Positions 23,764 through 32,397 of a DNA stretch of 64,000 nt are shown here, piece after piece. The position numbers and the translations under genes were made by a program. The DNA comes from Haloarcula laminariae (GTDB taxonomy: Archaea; Halobacteriota; Halobacteria; Halobacteriales; Haloarculaceae), in assembly GCF_025457605.1 (NCBI RefSeq), contig NZ_JAMZFY010000001.1:1054001-1118000 (forward strand), read 5' to 3'. Each line of letters begins with the position of its first letter. The stretch's first letter is position 1. Under the pieces are notes generated by a model. That model was not told the DNA's origin. It ran no database searches and saw only the letters and a program-made list of their open reading frames with translations.

Positions 23764-24828
23764 TCAGGCCGCCAAGGGCAACTTCATGGTCACTGTACTG
23801 CCCTGGCCGTCCGCGTCGTTTTGCAGTCTGAGTGCGCCGTCGTACGTCTCCAGGACCCACTTCGAGAGCCAGAGCCCGAGCCCGTTGCTGTGTTCCAGCT
23901 GTGTCTCGACGGCATCGTCGTTTATCAGGGACAGCTCTTCCTCGGGGAACCCGTCCCCGCTGTCGTCGATGGTCACTTCGAGCGTGCTCCCCGCCCGGTC
24001 GCTCGCAATCGTGATTTCGGGGGACTCGCCGCTGTAGACGAACGCGTTCTCCAACAGCTCCCGAACCGCTACCTCGACGTGAGAGCCGGCCAGCACAGTA
24101 GCCCCGGCCCCGACGTCGTTCTCGACAGTCGCGGCGGGATGGCTCTCCTGTAACGCGGCGACCCGCTCCTGAATCAGCGGCGCCAGGTCCACCGGCCGCA
24201 GTGTGCTCTCCGAGTCGAGTAGCTCGTCCACGACAGCTATCTGGGACTGGGTACTGCTCAGGCTGTCGGCCAACTCGATTATGCGGGTGCCGATATCCGT
24301 CTCGCCGGCCGTGTGTGTCGTCCCGGTGTCCGAGAGGTGTTCGCCGTAGCCGATCAACAGCTGTGCGGCGTGTTTGAGGTCGTGTCGCACGAACCGATTG
24401 ATAACGGCCGCTTTCTGTCGCTGTCTGGCGACGGTCTGGGCACGAATCCGGCGGACGTCGTTGAAGCCGATGAGCACGTGGGCGAACGCGCTGACACCGA
24501 CGATTATCGCACCGGACAGAAGGGGTGCCGACACCCGTCCGCCGGCGGCCGCCTGAAACGTAAACACCAGCGCGAGTACGGCTGTCGTGGCGACCACGCC
24601 GAGCGTGTTCCACCCCGCAATCCGGAGGAGGTGCTGTGACTGGACCTCGGCTCGATAGGCGATGGGCCCGGTCACGATGAACGCGAGCCCCAGCAGCAAC
24701 GTCATACCGGCGACCACCAGACCAGCGACTCCGGGGAGGCCGTCAAGGAGCTCCCGTCCGGCGATAGCACTGAGCCCAACGCCGGTGGCGCTGATGAGAG
24801 ATGTCGCGAAAAGGCGAGTCGGATTCAC
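23764..24828 (-). CDS. Membrane-bound sensor histidine kinase
   Basis: A 354-residue protein with four N-terminal membrane helices (about 8-25, 33-56, 72-92 and 102-123) and almost no outside loops. The H-box is NRFVRHDLKHAAQ (H149). The ATPase core has an N-box ELLENAFVYS, G1 DDSGDGFPEE and GLGLWLSKWVLE. The absence of a periplasmic domain suggests it senses a membrane or intracellular state. No response regulator lies next to it, as is usual in haloarchaea. Confidence 0.9.
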   Translation of the reverse strand: MNPTRLFATSLISATGVGLSAIAGRELLDGLPGVAGLVVAGMTLLLGLAFIVTGPIAYRAEVQSQHLLRIAGWNTLGVVATTAVLALVFTFQAAAGGRVSAPLLSGAIIVGVSAFAHVLIGFNDVRRIRAQTVARQRQKAAVINRFVRHDLKHAAQLLIGYGEHLSDTGTTHTAGETDIGTRIIELADSLSSTQSQIAVVDELLDSESTLRPVDLAPLIQERVAALQESHPAATVENDVGAGATVLAGSHVEVAVRELLENAFVYSGESPEITIASDRAGSTLEVTIDDSGDGFPEEELSLINDDAVETQLEHSNGLGLWLSKWVLETYDGALRLQNDADGQGSTVTMKLPLAA

Positions 24829-25048
24829 GGGCTATTTTGGTGTATTCGGCTGATAACCCTGCTGATTCATGCCGACTCAGCTATTCCGTCGCACGGACAC
24901 GCCGTTCGACGGACCGGGCTGACGGCGTCGAACTGTCGCCAATCGGGGGACTGCAGGGGGTTATCACCGGCTACGCCGTTCAACGAACCGCGCCGCTACG
25001 GCGAGCCACCGGTATCCGTCAGGCTGGACGCCCGGGCGACGGCCGCTC

Positions 25049-27643
25049 TCACGGGCGTAGCGAGCCGAGCAACTCGTAGTCGGTGTCGGGCGTGTACCGG
25101 CGGAACACGAGGCTGTTTGCCAGCACGGACACCGACGACAGCGCCATCGCCCCGGCCGCGAGCGCCGGCTGGAGCAGGCCCAGGGAAGCCAGCGGAATCA
25201 TCACCGTGTTGTACCCCAGCGCCCAGAAGAGGTTCTGCTTTATCTTCCGGAGGCTGGCCTCGGAGATGCGGATGGCCTTCAACACGTCGGCGGGGTCGTC
25301 ACGCAGCAGCGTCACGTCGGCGGCCTCGATGGCCACGTCGGTACCCGAGCCGATGGCACACCCCACGGTGGCCGTCGCCAGCGCGGGCGCGTCGTTGACG
25401 CCGTCGCCCACCATCATCGCCCGGCTGCCGTCGTCCTGAATCCCCTCGACGGCCGCGGCCTTCTCCTCGGGGAGCACCTCGGCCTGGACGTTGTCGGGGT
25501 CGATGCCGACCTGCTCGGCGACCGCCCGGGCGGTCCGCCCGTTGTCGCCGGTTATCATCCACACGTCCAGGCCGCGCTCGCGGAGGTCGCCGACGGCGCG
25601 CTTGGCGCTGTCCTTGACGGTGTCCGCGTCGGCGACGACGCCGACCAGCTCGAAGCTACCCGCGCTCGGCGCGGACAGTGCGACGAGCATCGCCGTCTTC
25701 CCCTCCCGTTCCAGGGCGTCCATGCGCTCCTCGGCGGGCTCGGTGTCGACGCCGTTGTCCTCGAGCAGTTTGCGGTTCCCGACCAGCACGTCGCCGTGTT
25801 CGGTGGTCGCCCGGACGCCCTGGCCCGGGACGTTCTCGAAGGACTCGGCGTCCTCGAATTCGACGCCGCGCTCGCGTGCGCCCTCGACGATGGCCTCCGC
25901 GAGCGGGTGCTCACTGCCGCTCTCGGCGCTGGCGGCGAGTTCGAGGACGAACGCCTCGGTGAGCTCGGGGCGCTCTGCCAGGGCCCCGCCGTCGGCGGCC
26001 GGACCGACGACTTCGACGTCGGTCAGCTCCATCGCGCCCTCGGTCAGCGTCCCGGTCTTGTCGAAGACGACGGTGTCGATGTCCCGCACCGTTTCGAGCA
26101 CGTCGCCGCCCTTGAACAGGACGCCGTTGCGCGCGCCGATGGCGGTCCCGACCATCGTCGCGGCGGGCGTCGCCAGCCCCAGCGCGCAGGGGCAGGCGAT
26201 GAGGACGGCGGAGGCGAAGACGACGACGGCGAACTCGGAGACGCCCACGGCGGCCGGCCCGCCGGCCGCGAGGCCCCAGACGGGGAGCGAAGCCACGAAG
26301 CCGGCCAGCGCCTCGGGGAACAGCGCCCAGACGACCGCCCACAGCAGGGCGTTGCCGATGACCGCCGGGACGAAATAGGCCGAGATGCGGTCGGCGACGT
26401 TCTGGATGTCGGGCTGGCGCGACTGGGCCTGCTTGACGCGCTCGACGATCTGCTGGAGCGCCGTCTCCGAGCCGACCTTCGTCGCCTCGATTTCGAGGAC
26501 GCCGTTCTGGTTGACCGTGGCGCCGATGACCTCGTCGCCCTCGCCCTTCTCGACGGGGACCGACTCGCCGGTGACCATCGATTCGTCGACCGCACTGCCG
26601 CCGTCCCGGACCACGCCGTCGGTGGGTATCTTCTCGCCGGGACGGACCTTCAGGCGGTCGCCCACCGCCACGTCCGAGAGTGGAATCTCCACCTCGGTGC
26701 CGTCCTCGCGGACGACGGTAGCGGTGTCGGCCTCCATCTCCAGGAGCTCACGGATGGCGGCGCCGGCCTGGGACTTCGAGCGGGCCTCCAGGTAGTTGCC
26801 GAGCGTGATGAACACGAGGATGAAGGCGGCCGTATCGAAGTACAGCCCCGTGCTGGCGATGATATCGAGCAGGGCGACGACGGAGTAGCCGTACGCCGTC
26901 GAGGAGCCCAGCGCGATGAGCACGTCCATGTTGGCCCGTCGGTTCTTCACGAGCGCGTTGTAGGCGTTCTCGTAGAACGGCTTGCCCAGCGCTATCTGGA
27001 CCGGCGTCGCGAGCGCGAACTGGACCCAGCCCAGCGGGACCCCGAGCAGGGTCGCCTCGAACAGCCCCAGCGAGAGCAGGTGGTCGGCCATGAAGAGGAG
27101 CAGCGGGAGCGAGAGCGCGGCGCCGAAGAGGGTGAGCCGGAGCTGTTTCCGTACCTCCGCGTCCCGGGCGGCGTCGCGCCGGTCGGCCGAGGACTGGCCG
27201 CTGTCCTCGCCGTCTGCCCCGTCCTCCCGGACCGGCGAGTAGCCGGCGTCCTCGATGGCGTCGTAGAGGTCCGACAGCGAGGTGACCGACGGGAGATACG
27301 TCACCTGTGCCTCGTCGGTCGCGTAGTTCACGTCCGCCGAGACGACGCCCTCGACGCCCTCCAGCGCCGCCGCGTTCGTCTCGGCGCAGTTCGCACACGA
27401 CATGTCCGTGATGCCGACAGTCGTCGTCTCGGTGTCGACGCCGTAGCCGGCGTCCTGTACCGCGTCGACGATGTCGCCGAGCGACACCCGTTCGGGGTCG
27501 TAGGTGACGCTGCCCTCGTCCGTGGCGTAGTTCGCGTCGACCGACGAGACGCCGTCGAGGTCGCCGACGCGGTCCTCGATGGTCCCCGAGCAGTTCGCAC
27601 AGCTCATGCCCGTTAGTTCCAGGCGGATAGTGTGGTCACTCAT
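25049..27643 (-). CDS. copA: Copper-exporting P1B-type ATPase with two N-terminal metal-binding domains
   Basis: An 864-residue protein. HMA domain 1 contains GMSCANC (12-18) and HMA domain 2 MSCANC (81-86). Then come eight membrane helices with the copper-selective CPC (484-486), TGES (358-361) in the actuator domain, the phosphorylation site DKTGT (D528), the HP dipeptide [10 protein letters not shown] and [10 protein letters not shown] in the hinge. It pumps Cu+ out of the cytoplasm. A near-perfect palindrome at 27715-27729 sits in the promoter. The gene is the last of a minus-strand run but separated from the GDT1 gene by 117 nt and probably expressed on its own. Confidence 0.95.
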   Translation of the reverse strand: MSDHTIRLELTGMSCANCSGTIEDRVGDLDGVSSVDANYATDEGSVTYDPERVSLGDIVDAVQDAGYGVDTETTTVGITDMSCANCAETNAAALEGVEGVVSADVNYATDEAQVTYLPSVTSLSDLYDAIEDAGYSPVREDGADGEDSGQSSADRRDAARDAEVRKQLRLTLFGAALSLPLLLFMADHLLSLGLFEATLLGVPLGWVQFALATPVQIALGKPFYENAYNALVKNRRANMDVLIALGSSTAYGYSVVALLDIIASTGLYFDTAAFILVFITLGNYLEARSKSQAGAAIRELLEMEADTATVVREDGTEVEIPLSDVAVGDRLKVRPGEKIPTDGVVRDGGSAVDESMVTGESVPVEKGEGDEVIGATVNQNGVLEIEATKVGSETALQQIVERVKQAQSRQPDIQNVADRISAYFVPAVIGNALLWAVVWALFPEALAGFVASLPVWGLAAGGPAAVGVSEFAVVVFASAVLIACPCALGLATPAATMVGTAIGARNGVLFKGGDVLETVRDIDTVVFDKTGTLTEGAMELTDVEVVGPAADGGALAERPELTEAFVLELAASAESGSEHPLAEAIVEGARERGVEFEDAESFENVPGQGVRATTEHGDVLVGNRKLLEDNGVDTEPAEERMDALEREGKTAMLVALSAPSAGSFELVGVVADADTVKDSAKRAVGDLRERGLDVWMITGDNGRTARAVAEQVGIDPDNVQAEVLPEEKAAAVEGIQDDGSRAMMVGDGVNDAPALATATVGCAIGSGTDVAIEAADVTLLRDDPADVLKAIRISEASLRKIKQNLFWALGYNTVMIPLASLGLLQPALAAGAMALSSVSVLANSLVFRRYTPDTDYELLGSLRP

Positions 27644-27714
27644 CTTGTATGCTAGTAGGGGCTACCCGTTGATGCGGTTTGTCACTTTCTTCGGTAAGTC
27701 TCTGGATCCGAAAA

Positions 27715-27729
27715 CCTTCGAGTCGAAAG
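27715..27729. promoter_or_regulatory. Near-perfect palindrome in the copA promoter
   Basis: CCTTCGA-G-TCGAAAG (7-1-7 with one mismatch) lies just downstream of a minus-strand TATA-like tatcttaa at about 27731-27738. A repressor at this place would block copA transcription; a copper-responsive regulator is the obvious guess. Confidence 0.4.
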
Positions 27730-27760
27730 TTAAGATACGCTTCGTTCTCCGTTCCGAAAC

Positions 27761-28468
27761 TCAGAGCGGCAGCGCGTTCGCTATCGCGGTGACGACGGTC
27801 TCCCACAGCGAGACCCCCGCGACCACCTTCAGCGCGAAGTCGGCGGCGAAAAAGCAGAACAGGCCGGCGCCGACGAGGTGGGCATTCCGCAGGTCGAAGC
27901 GGTGGGAGAACGCGTGGAAAAACAGCGCGTTGGCGATGCTGACGGGGATGATGGCGAGCATCTCGCCGGTCCAGATGGCCGTCCCGAAAGCGGGGTACTG
28001 GGCGGCCAGCGAGATGGTGATGAGCTGGGTCTTGTCGCCGAACTCGCCGAAGGCCATCATCGCGAAGATTGGGAGAAACCCACCGAGCCTGTTCGGCACC
28101 TGCCAGTCGACGTAGGGGACGCGCACGTCGAGTTCGCCGCCGTCGGTCAGGGCGCCCGTGGCGGCCTCCTTGTCGGGGGCGTCCTTTTCCGGTGCGGTCC
28201 TGACCAGCAGGTACGCGAAGAGGACGAAGAGCGCTGCCGTCAGCGCGTCGAGGTAGATGCCCGGCAGCAGTCCGGTGACGGCGCTGCCGAGCCAGACCTC
28301 GAGCGCCGTCCAGCCGGCGAACGCGGTGCCGGCGGCGGCGACGACCATCGCCGGGTGGTAGCGCGTGGAGAGGCCCGCGATGATGAACTGGACCTTCTCG
28401 CCCGGCAGGACGGCCAGCTGTGCGCCGGCGGCGATGGCGACGACGCCGAGCCACGTGGCCTCACTCAC
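27761..28468 (-). CDS. GDT1/TMEM165 (UPF0016) family cation exporter, probable manganese exporter
   Basis: A 235-residue membrane protein with six or so helices. The family metal motif E-x-G-D-[KR]-[ST] is intact in the second half (EFGDKTQ, 142-148), but in the first half it reads LPGEKVQ (21-27), with Glu and Asp replaced by Leu and Glu. Yeast Gdt1 and bacterial MneA export Ca2+/Mn2+. It overlaps the upstream MntR-like regulator by 4 nt, which points strongly to Mn2+ export controlled by that regulator. The middle cytoplasmic loop (about 92-120) is acidic. Confidence 0.88.
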   Translation of the reverse strand: MSEATWLGVVAIAAGAQLAVLPGEKVQFIIAGLSTRYHPAMVVAAAGTAFAGWTALEVWLGSAVTGLLPGIYLDALTAALFVLFAYLLVRTAPEKDAPDKEAATGALTDGGELDVRVPYVDWQVPNRLGGFLPIFAMMAFGEFGDKTQLITISLAAQYPAFGTAIWTGEMLAIIPVSIANALFFHAFSHRFDLRNAHLVGAGLFCFFAADFALKVVAGVSLWETVVTAIANALPL

Positions 28469-29154
28469 GCCCCGCTCACCTCTTCTGCGGCGTCCTTGGG
28501 GTTGCGGACCTGGATGGCGTCGGCGATGTGGTCGGGCAGCGCCACCGTCTCGCCGCTGTTCAGTCGGACCGTCACCAGCCCTATCGGGGCCACTTCCTCG
28601 ACGACGAGTTCGATGCCCGGGCGGATGCCGGCCCCGTCCAGATAGGTCAGCTCCTCGGGGTCGCGGTCGCGGACGCGGGCGACGCGCAGGCGGCTCCCCT
28701 CGCCGTGGTCGGCCAGGGCCGACGCCGAGCTGTCGTCGATGGGGTCCAACGTGTCGCTGGGAATCGGGTCGCCGTGGGGGTCGACCTCGGGGTCGTCAAG
28801 CGCGGCGGCCACGCGGCGCTCGAACTCCTCGCTGATGTGGTGTTCCAGAATCTCGGCTTCCTCGTGGACGGTCGACCAGTCGTATCCCAGCTTCTCGGTG
28901 AGAAACGTCTCCAGCAGTCGGTGGTGGCGGATGACCTCGAGGGCGACCGTCTCGCCCTCGGCCGTCAGCGTGACGCCCTTGTACTTCTCGCGCTCGAGGA
29001 GGTCGCGGTCGGCGAGCGTCTCGACCATGCTCGTCGCCGTCGGGGGCGTCACGTCGAGGGTTTCGGCGATGGTCGAGGTGGCCACGGGCGGGTCGCCCTC
29101 CCGTTCGAGCCGGTAGATCGCCTTCAGATAGTCCTCCATCTTCGCGCTCAACAT
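28465..29154 (-). CDS. DtxR/MntR-family metal-dependent regulator
   Basis: A 229-residue protein. Winged helix (1-70): KMEDYLKAIYRLEREGDPPVATSTIAETLDVTPPTATSMVETL. The metal-binding dimerisation domain includes EVIRHHRLLETFL and HEEAEILEHHISEEFERRV. An SH3-like C-terminal domain (about 145-225, FeoA type) begins after an acidic linker. With bound Mn2+ or Fe2+ it binds DNA. It is the first gene of the two-gene operon with the GDT1 exporter. A perfect 16-bp palindrome lies 8 nt upstream of its ATG, indicating autoregulation. Confidence 0.93.
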   Translation of the reverse strand: MLSAKMEDYLKAIYRLEREGDPPVATSTIAETLDVTPPTATSMVETLADRDLLEREKYKGVTLTAEGETVALEVIRHHRLLETFLTEKLGYDWSTVHEEAEILEHHISEEFERRVAAALDDPEVDPHGDPIPSDTLDPIDDSSASALADHGEGSRLRVARVRDRDPEELTYLDGAGIRPGIELVVEEVAPIGLVTVRLNSGETVALPDHIADAIQVRNPKDAAEEVSGA

Positions 29155-29161
29155 ACGAAGG

Positions 29162-29177
29162 ATTAGACTAGTCTAAT
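29162..29177. promoter_or_regulatory. Perfect 16-bp palindrome, probable operator of the MntR-GDT1 operon
   Basis: ATTAGACT followed directly by AGTCTAAT, with no spacer, has the form of a DtxR-type box. It lies between a minus-strand TATA-like atactttt at 29180-29187 and the ATG at 29154, so a bound regulator would cover the transcription start at about 29157. Confidence 0.75.
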
Positions 29178-29231
29178 GCAAAAGTATGCTGGTTCGAAAC
29201 AATTATTCGGACGGCCCGTCGCCTACGTGGG

Positions 29232-29384
29232 TCAGGGCCCGTCGTCGGTGTAGGTCTCGTGACGGGCGCGGGTGACCAGATAGAGACACAGGTAGCCGAT
29301 CGCTCCGAGCACGAACAGGGTCGCCGGAATCAGGAACGGTCCGAAAGTCGCAATGAGCGTCTCGACGACCGCCGGCAGTAACAT
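29232..29384 (-). CDS. Small single-helix membrane protein
   Basis: 50 residues starting MLLPAVVETLIATFGPFLIPATLFVLGA and ending in the charged RARHETYTDDGP. One long hydrophobic span (residues 5-38) probably makes one or two helices with a Pro kink. The much longer frame to 29531 adds an Arg-rich segment with no signal and is not used. No family recognised. Confidence 0.6.
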   Translation of the reverse strand: MLLPAVVETLIATFGPFLIPATLFVLGAIGYLCLYLVTRARHETYTDDGP

Positions 29385-29464
29385 GCCCTCACTTGCCGCG
29401 CCGGCCACATAAGCCTCGCCACCGAACCGACAGTTTAGGGGACGTCGGGAGCCAATCGTTCGGT

Positions 29465-29947
29465 ATGTATCGGCTGGGACACCAGGGGGCCGCGCTCGTC
29501 GTCTACGCGCCGCTGGGGCTCGCGCTGTCACTGCTGGGGCGGCCGGCGCTCGCGGTCGGCGGCGGCGCGGTCTCGCTGGCGCTTGCCACGCTGCCCGACG
29601 TCGACCAGCGGCTCCCCGGGGTCGCCCATCGGGGGGTCACGCACACGCTCGGCTTCGCACTCGCCGTGGGCGCGGCCGTGGCCGCTGTCGGCGTCTCCCT
29701 CGGACCGACCGCGGGCTTCGGGACAGCCGTCGAGGTCGGTGCCGTCGGGTTCGTCGTCGGCACCGCCGCTATCGTCTCGCATCTGCTCGCCGACGCCATC
29801 ACGCCGATGGGAATCACGCCCTTCTGGCCGGTCTCGGACCGGCACTACACTGCCGGCGTCTGCCGGGCCGACAACACGCTGGCGAACTACGCGCTGTTGG
29901 GTCTCGGCATCGCCGTCACGGTCGCGGTACTGGCCGTCCCTAGATGA
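29465..29947 (+). CDS. DUF457 / YdjM-type membrane-bound metal-dependent hydrolase
   Basis: A 160-residue protein with about four membrane helices and the DUF457 metal motif: LPDVDQRLPGVAHRGVTHT (residues 43-61) and SHLLADAITPMGITPFWPVSDRH. The conserved His and Asp residues are all present. The family is predicted to be membrane-bound hydrolases with unknown substrate (LexA-regulated YdjM in E. coli). The start at 29465 gives the family N-terminus MYRLGHQGAAL. It overlaps the convergent MTH865 gene by 8 nt. Confidence 0.86.
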   Translation: MYRLGHQGAALVVYAPLGLALSLLGRPALAVGGGAVSLALATLPDVDQRLPGVAHRGVTHTLGFALAVGAAVAAVGVSLGPTAGFGTAVEVGAVGFVVGTAAIVSHLLADAITPMGITPFWPVSDRHYTAGVCRADNTLANYALLGLGIAVTVAVLAVPR

Positions 29948-30188
29948 GGTCCTTGGATTCGAGCGACGACATCACGTCGTCGACGAAGTCGTCGACGCTC
30001 TCGTAGGGGAACTCCCCCTCGAGTTTGGTGTTTAGCTCCATCGCAGTCATCGAGAACTCGCCAGACTCGAACTTCGTCGACGGACCGGCCGGCAGCGCCG
30101 GGACGAGCTCCATCGGGCTGGAGACCGGGTAGTCTGCGTCCTGGAACGCCTCGGTGAACTGCTCGCGGAGTTCGGCTTTGTCGACCAT
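29940..30188 (-). CDS. MTH865-family small protein
   Basis: An 82-residue protein matching the MTH865 family, which is restricted to archaea: MVDKAELREQFTEAFQDADYPVSSP, then ALPAGPSTKFES, MTAMELNTKL and FPYESVDDFVDDVM in order. The solved MTH865 structure is a small helical EF-hand-like fold of unknown function. The start at 30188 lies downstream of an AT-rich stretch (aataaagaattc, about 30211-30222) that looks like a promoter. Confidence 0.88.
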   Translation of the reverse strand: MVDKAELREQFTEAFQDADYPVSSPMELVPALPAGPSTKFESGEFSMTAMELNTKLEGEFPYESVDDFVDDVMSSLESKDLI

Positions 30189-30243
30189 ACTGTCGGTTGC
30201 ACAACCCGGCCAATAAAGAATTCGACAGGGAGACACTCTCCCG

Positions 30244-30306
30244 TTGTTTAGCGTTTATTTCTGGACCCGCGGCGCCACGAGTCGGGTGGTTCAAGTCCAC
30301 GCCGCC
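30244..30306 (+). other. Stand-alone tRNA 3'-end-like fragment upstream of the sugar dehydrogenase
   Basis: gtggttcaagtccac at 30286-30300 has the shape of a T-stem and TTCAAGT loop and is followed by gccgcc like an acceptor 3' strand. No anticodon or D arm precedes it. A gtttatttctgg at 30251-30262 may be the promoter of the dehydrogenase gene at 30319. Confidence 0.35.
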
Positions 30307-30318
30307 GTACGTCCCGGT

Positions 30319-31599
30319 ATGCACACGCCGACCCGCAGGCAGTTTCTCGCCGGTGCGACCCTCTCCGTAGCGGCGCTGGCGGGCTGTTCGTCGTCCGAAT
30401 CTACCAGCACACCGGCGGGGCCCCTCGAGGGACTTGAACTGGCCGGCGATACGGTCGCAAGCGGGTTTCGGGCCCCGGTCGACGTGGCCGCCCCGAGCGC
30501 CGGGGGGTACTTCGTCGCCGACCAGTTCGGGACACTGACGTACGTCAAATCGGCCGGCGCGTCCCCGTCGGCGACCGCCGACCTGACCGACCGGATGGCC
30601 GAGCCGGGCGGCGAGAAGGGGCTGCTCGGTATCGCGTTCCACCCCGAGTACGACGGCTCGGGTCGGCTGTACGTCCGCTACAGCGCGCCCCTGCGCGAGC
30701 GGATGCCGTCGAACTACTCGCACACGTTCGTCCTCTCGGAGTTCCGGATTTCCGACGGACGGCTCGACAAGGGGAGCGAGCGTATCCTGCTCGAAATCCC
30801 GGAACCACAGGGCAACCACAACGCCGGCGCCATCGGCTTCGGGCCGGACGGCTACCTCTACGTCGCCGTCGGCGACGGCGGCGCGGCCAACGACCAGGGT
30901 CGGGGTCACGTCGACGACTGGTACGACGCGGTCGAGGGCGGCAACGGGCAAGATATCACCGAGAACCTGCTGGGAAGCCTCCTCCGGATCGACGTGGACA
31001 GAGGCGGCGACAGCGACCGTCCTTACGGCATCCCGGAGGACAACCCGTTGGTCGGCGAATCCGGCCTGGACGAACAGTACGCCTGGGGCTTTCGCAACCC
31101 GTGGCGGTTCTCCTTCGGCCCGGACGGCCGCCTGTTCGTCGCCGACGTGGGACAGAACAAGTACGAGGAGATAAACGTCGTCGAGCGGGGCGGCAACTAC
31201 GGGTGGAACGTCCGCGAGGGGGCACACTGCTTCCGGACCGACGAGTGCCCGACGACCGGCCCCAGCGGCGACCCGCTCGTCGACCCCATCATCGAGTACC
31301 CCCACGACGGCGACGGCGTCACCGGCATCTCCGTCATCGGCGGTCAGATGTACGATGGGCAAGATATCCCGCGCCTGCAGGGGCGGTACGTCTTCGCCGA
31401 CTACGTCGCGGACGGACAACTGTTCGTCGCGACCGAGGGCGACGACGGCTGGTCGCTGACGACGGTGCCCGTCTCCGGCCTCGGCTCTCGTGTCCTCTCC
31501 TTCGGCCGGACGCCGGCGGGCGAGCTGCTGGTCTGTTCGACCGGGGACGCCGGCGGGGCGGTCCACCGGCTTCGGGCCGCCGGCGCTACTCCAGAATAG
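30319..31599 (+). CDS. PQQ-dependent aldose/glucose dehydrogenase-like lipoprotein, Tat-exported
   Basis: A 426-residue protein. The N-terminus TRRQFLAGATLSVAALAGC is a twin-arginine signal with a lipobox, so the enzyme is anchored outside the cell. The beta-propeller has GLLGIAFHPEYDGSGRLYVRYS, HNAGAIGFGPDGYLYVAVGDGG and WGFRNPWRFSFGPDGRLFVADVGQN, which match soluble glucose dehydrogenases of the YliI and PQQ type, where they hold PQQ and Ca2+. It oxidises sugars to lactones. The start at 30319 is chosen over 30244, since it gives the clean Tat signal. It converges on the NagD-like gene with a 14-nt overlap. Confidence 0.9.
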   Translation: MHTPTRRQFLAGATLSVAALAGCSSSESTSTPAGPLEGLELAGDTVASGFRAPVDVAAPSAGGYFVADQFGTLTYVKSAGASPSATADLTDRMAEPGGEKGLLGIAFHPEYDGSGRLYVRYSAPLRERMPSNYSHTFVLSEFRISDGRLDKGSERILLEIPEPQGNHNAGAIGFGPDGYLYVAVGDGGAANDQGRGHVDDWYDAVEGGNGQDITENLLGSLLRIDVDRGGDSDRPYGIPEDNPLVGESGLDEQYAWGFRNPWRFSFGPDGRLFVADVGQNKYEEINVVERGGNYGWNVREGAHCFRTDECPTTGPSGDPLVDPIIEYPHDGDGVTGISVIGGQMYDGQDIPRLQGRYVFADYVADGQLFVATEGDDGWSLTTVPVSGLGSRVLSFGRTPAGELLVCSTGDAGGAVHRLRAAGATPE

Positions 31600-32368
31600 C
31601 GTCCACGTCGGCCAGCGAATCCAACACGTGGTCCGGCTTCACCTCGCTGGCCGCGAGCTTCGCGTCGTCGGTGACGCCGGTCATCACCAGCGCCGTCTCC
31701 ATCCCCGCCCGCTCGCCGAGCATGATGTCGGTCTCCAGTCGGTCGCCGACCACGAGGATGTCCTCGGGCTCGTGACCGATGCGGTCGAGCGCCGCCTCGA
31801 TGGCGACCTCTGACGGCTTGCCGAGCACGCGGTCGGGGTCGCGCTCCGTGACGCCCGTGATGGCCCGGAGGACGGCGCCGGTCCCGGGGACCGGGTGGCC
31901 GTCCGGTCCCGGGAAGGTGGGGTCCGGGTCCGTCCCCAGGTAGACGGTGCCGGTGTCGAGCGCGCGCAGGGCGTCGACCATGTCGTCGTAGTGGAACTCG
32001 TCGGTCCAGGAGGCGAGCAAGACGTCCGCGGCGCTGGGGTCCTCGATAACGGCCGCCCGGCCGCGGTCGATGCGGTCCCGTATCGAGTCCGAACCGATGA
32101 CGAACACGTCGTCGCCGGCGTGGTGGTCGTCGACGTACGCCCGCGTGACCACGGCCGAGGAGCAGGCCTCGCCGGGGCGGGCGTCGACGCCCATGGACTG
32201 CAGGCGCTCGACGTACTCCTCGCCGTCGTGGAGCGGGTTGTTCGAGAAAAACAGGATAGAGAGGCCCCGTTCGCGCAGGCGGTCGACCGCCGCCGACGCC
32301 CCGGGCAGCGGGTTGTCGTCGTGATACACCGTTCCGTCGAGGTCCAGCAGGACGCCCCGGACTGTCAT
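31586..32368 (-). CDS. NagD-type HAD-superfamily phosphatase
   Basis: A 260-residue protein. HAD motif I LLDLDGTVYHDD (D9, D11), motif II FFSNN, and motif IV DILVVGDRLETDIMLGERAGMETALVMTGVT, with a C2B-type cap. This is the NagD/p-nitrophenylphosphatase/phosphoglycolate phosphatase group. It dephosphorylates small sugar or nucleotide phosphates; substrate not defined. Length is normal (about 250-270). Confidence 0.92.
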   Translation of the reverse strand: MTVRGVLLDLDGTVYHDDNPLPGASAAVDRLRERGLSILFFSNNPLHDGEEYVERLQSMGVDARPGEACSSAVVTRAYVDDHHAGDDVFVIGSDSIRDRIDRGRAAVIEDPSAADVLLASWTDEFHYDDMVDALRALDTGTVYLGTDPDPTFPGPDGHPVPGTGAVLRAITGVTERDPDRVLGKPSEVAIEAALDRIGHEPEDILVVGDRLETDIMLGERAGMETALVMTGVTDDAKLAASEVKPDHVLDSLADVDAILE

Positions 32369-32397
32369 GGCCCCGCTATGGGGTCAGCTGTGAAAAG

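Noticed and set aside
24829-25048. Possible small gene between the histidine kinase and copA
   Set aside because: No start-stop pair with haloarchaeal-type acidic composition on either strand.
25796-27616. A 606-codon plus-strand open frame
   Set aside because: Antisense to copA, which has all P-type ATPase motifs; the frame here has none.
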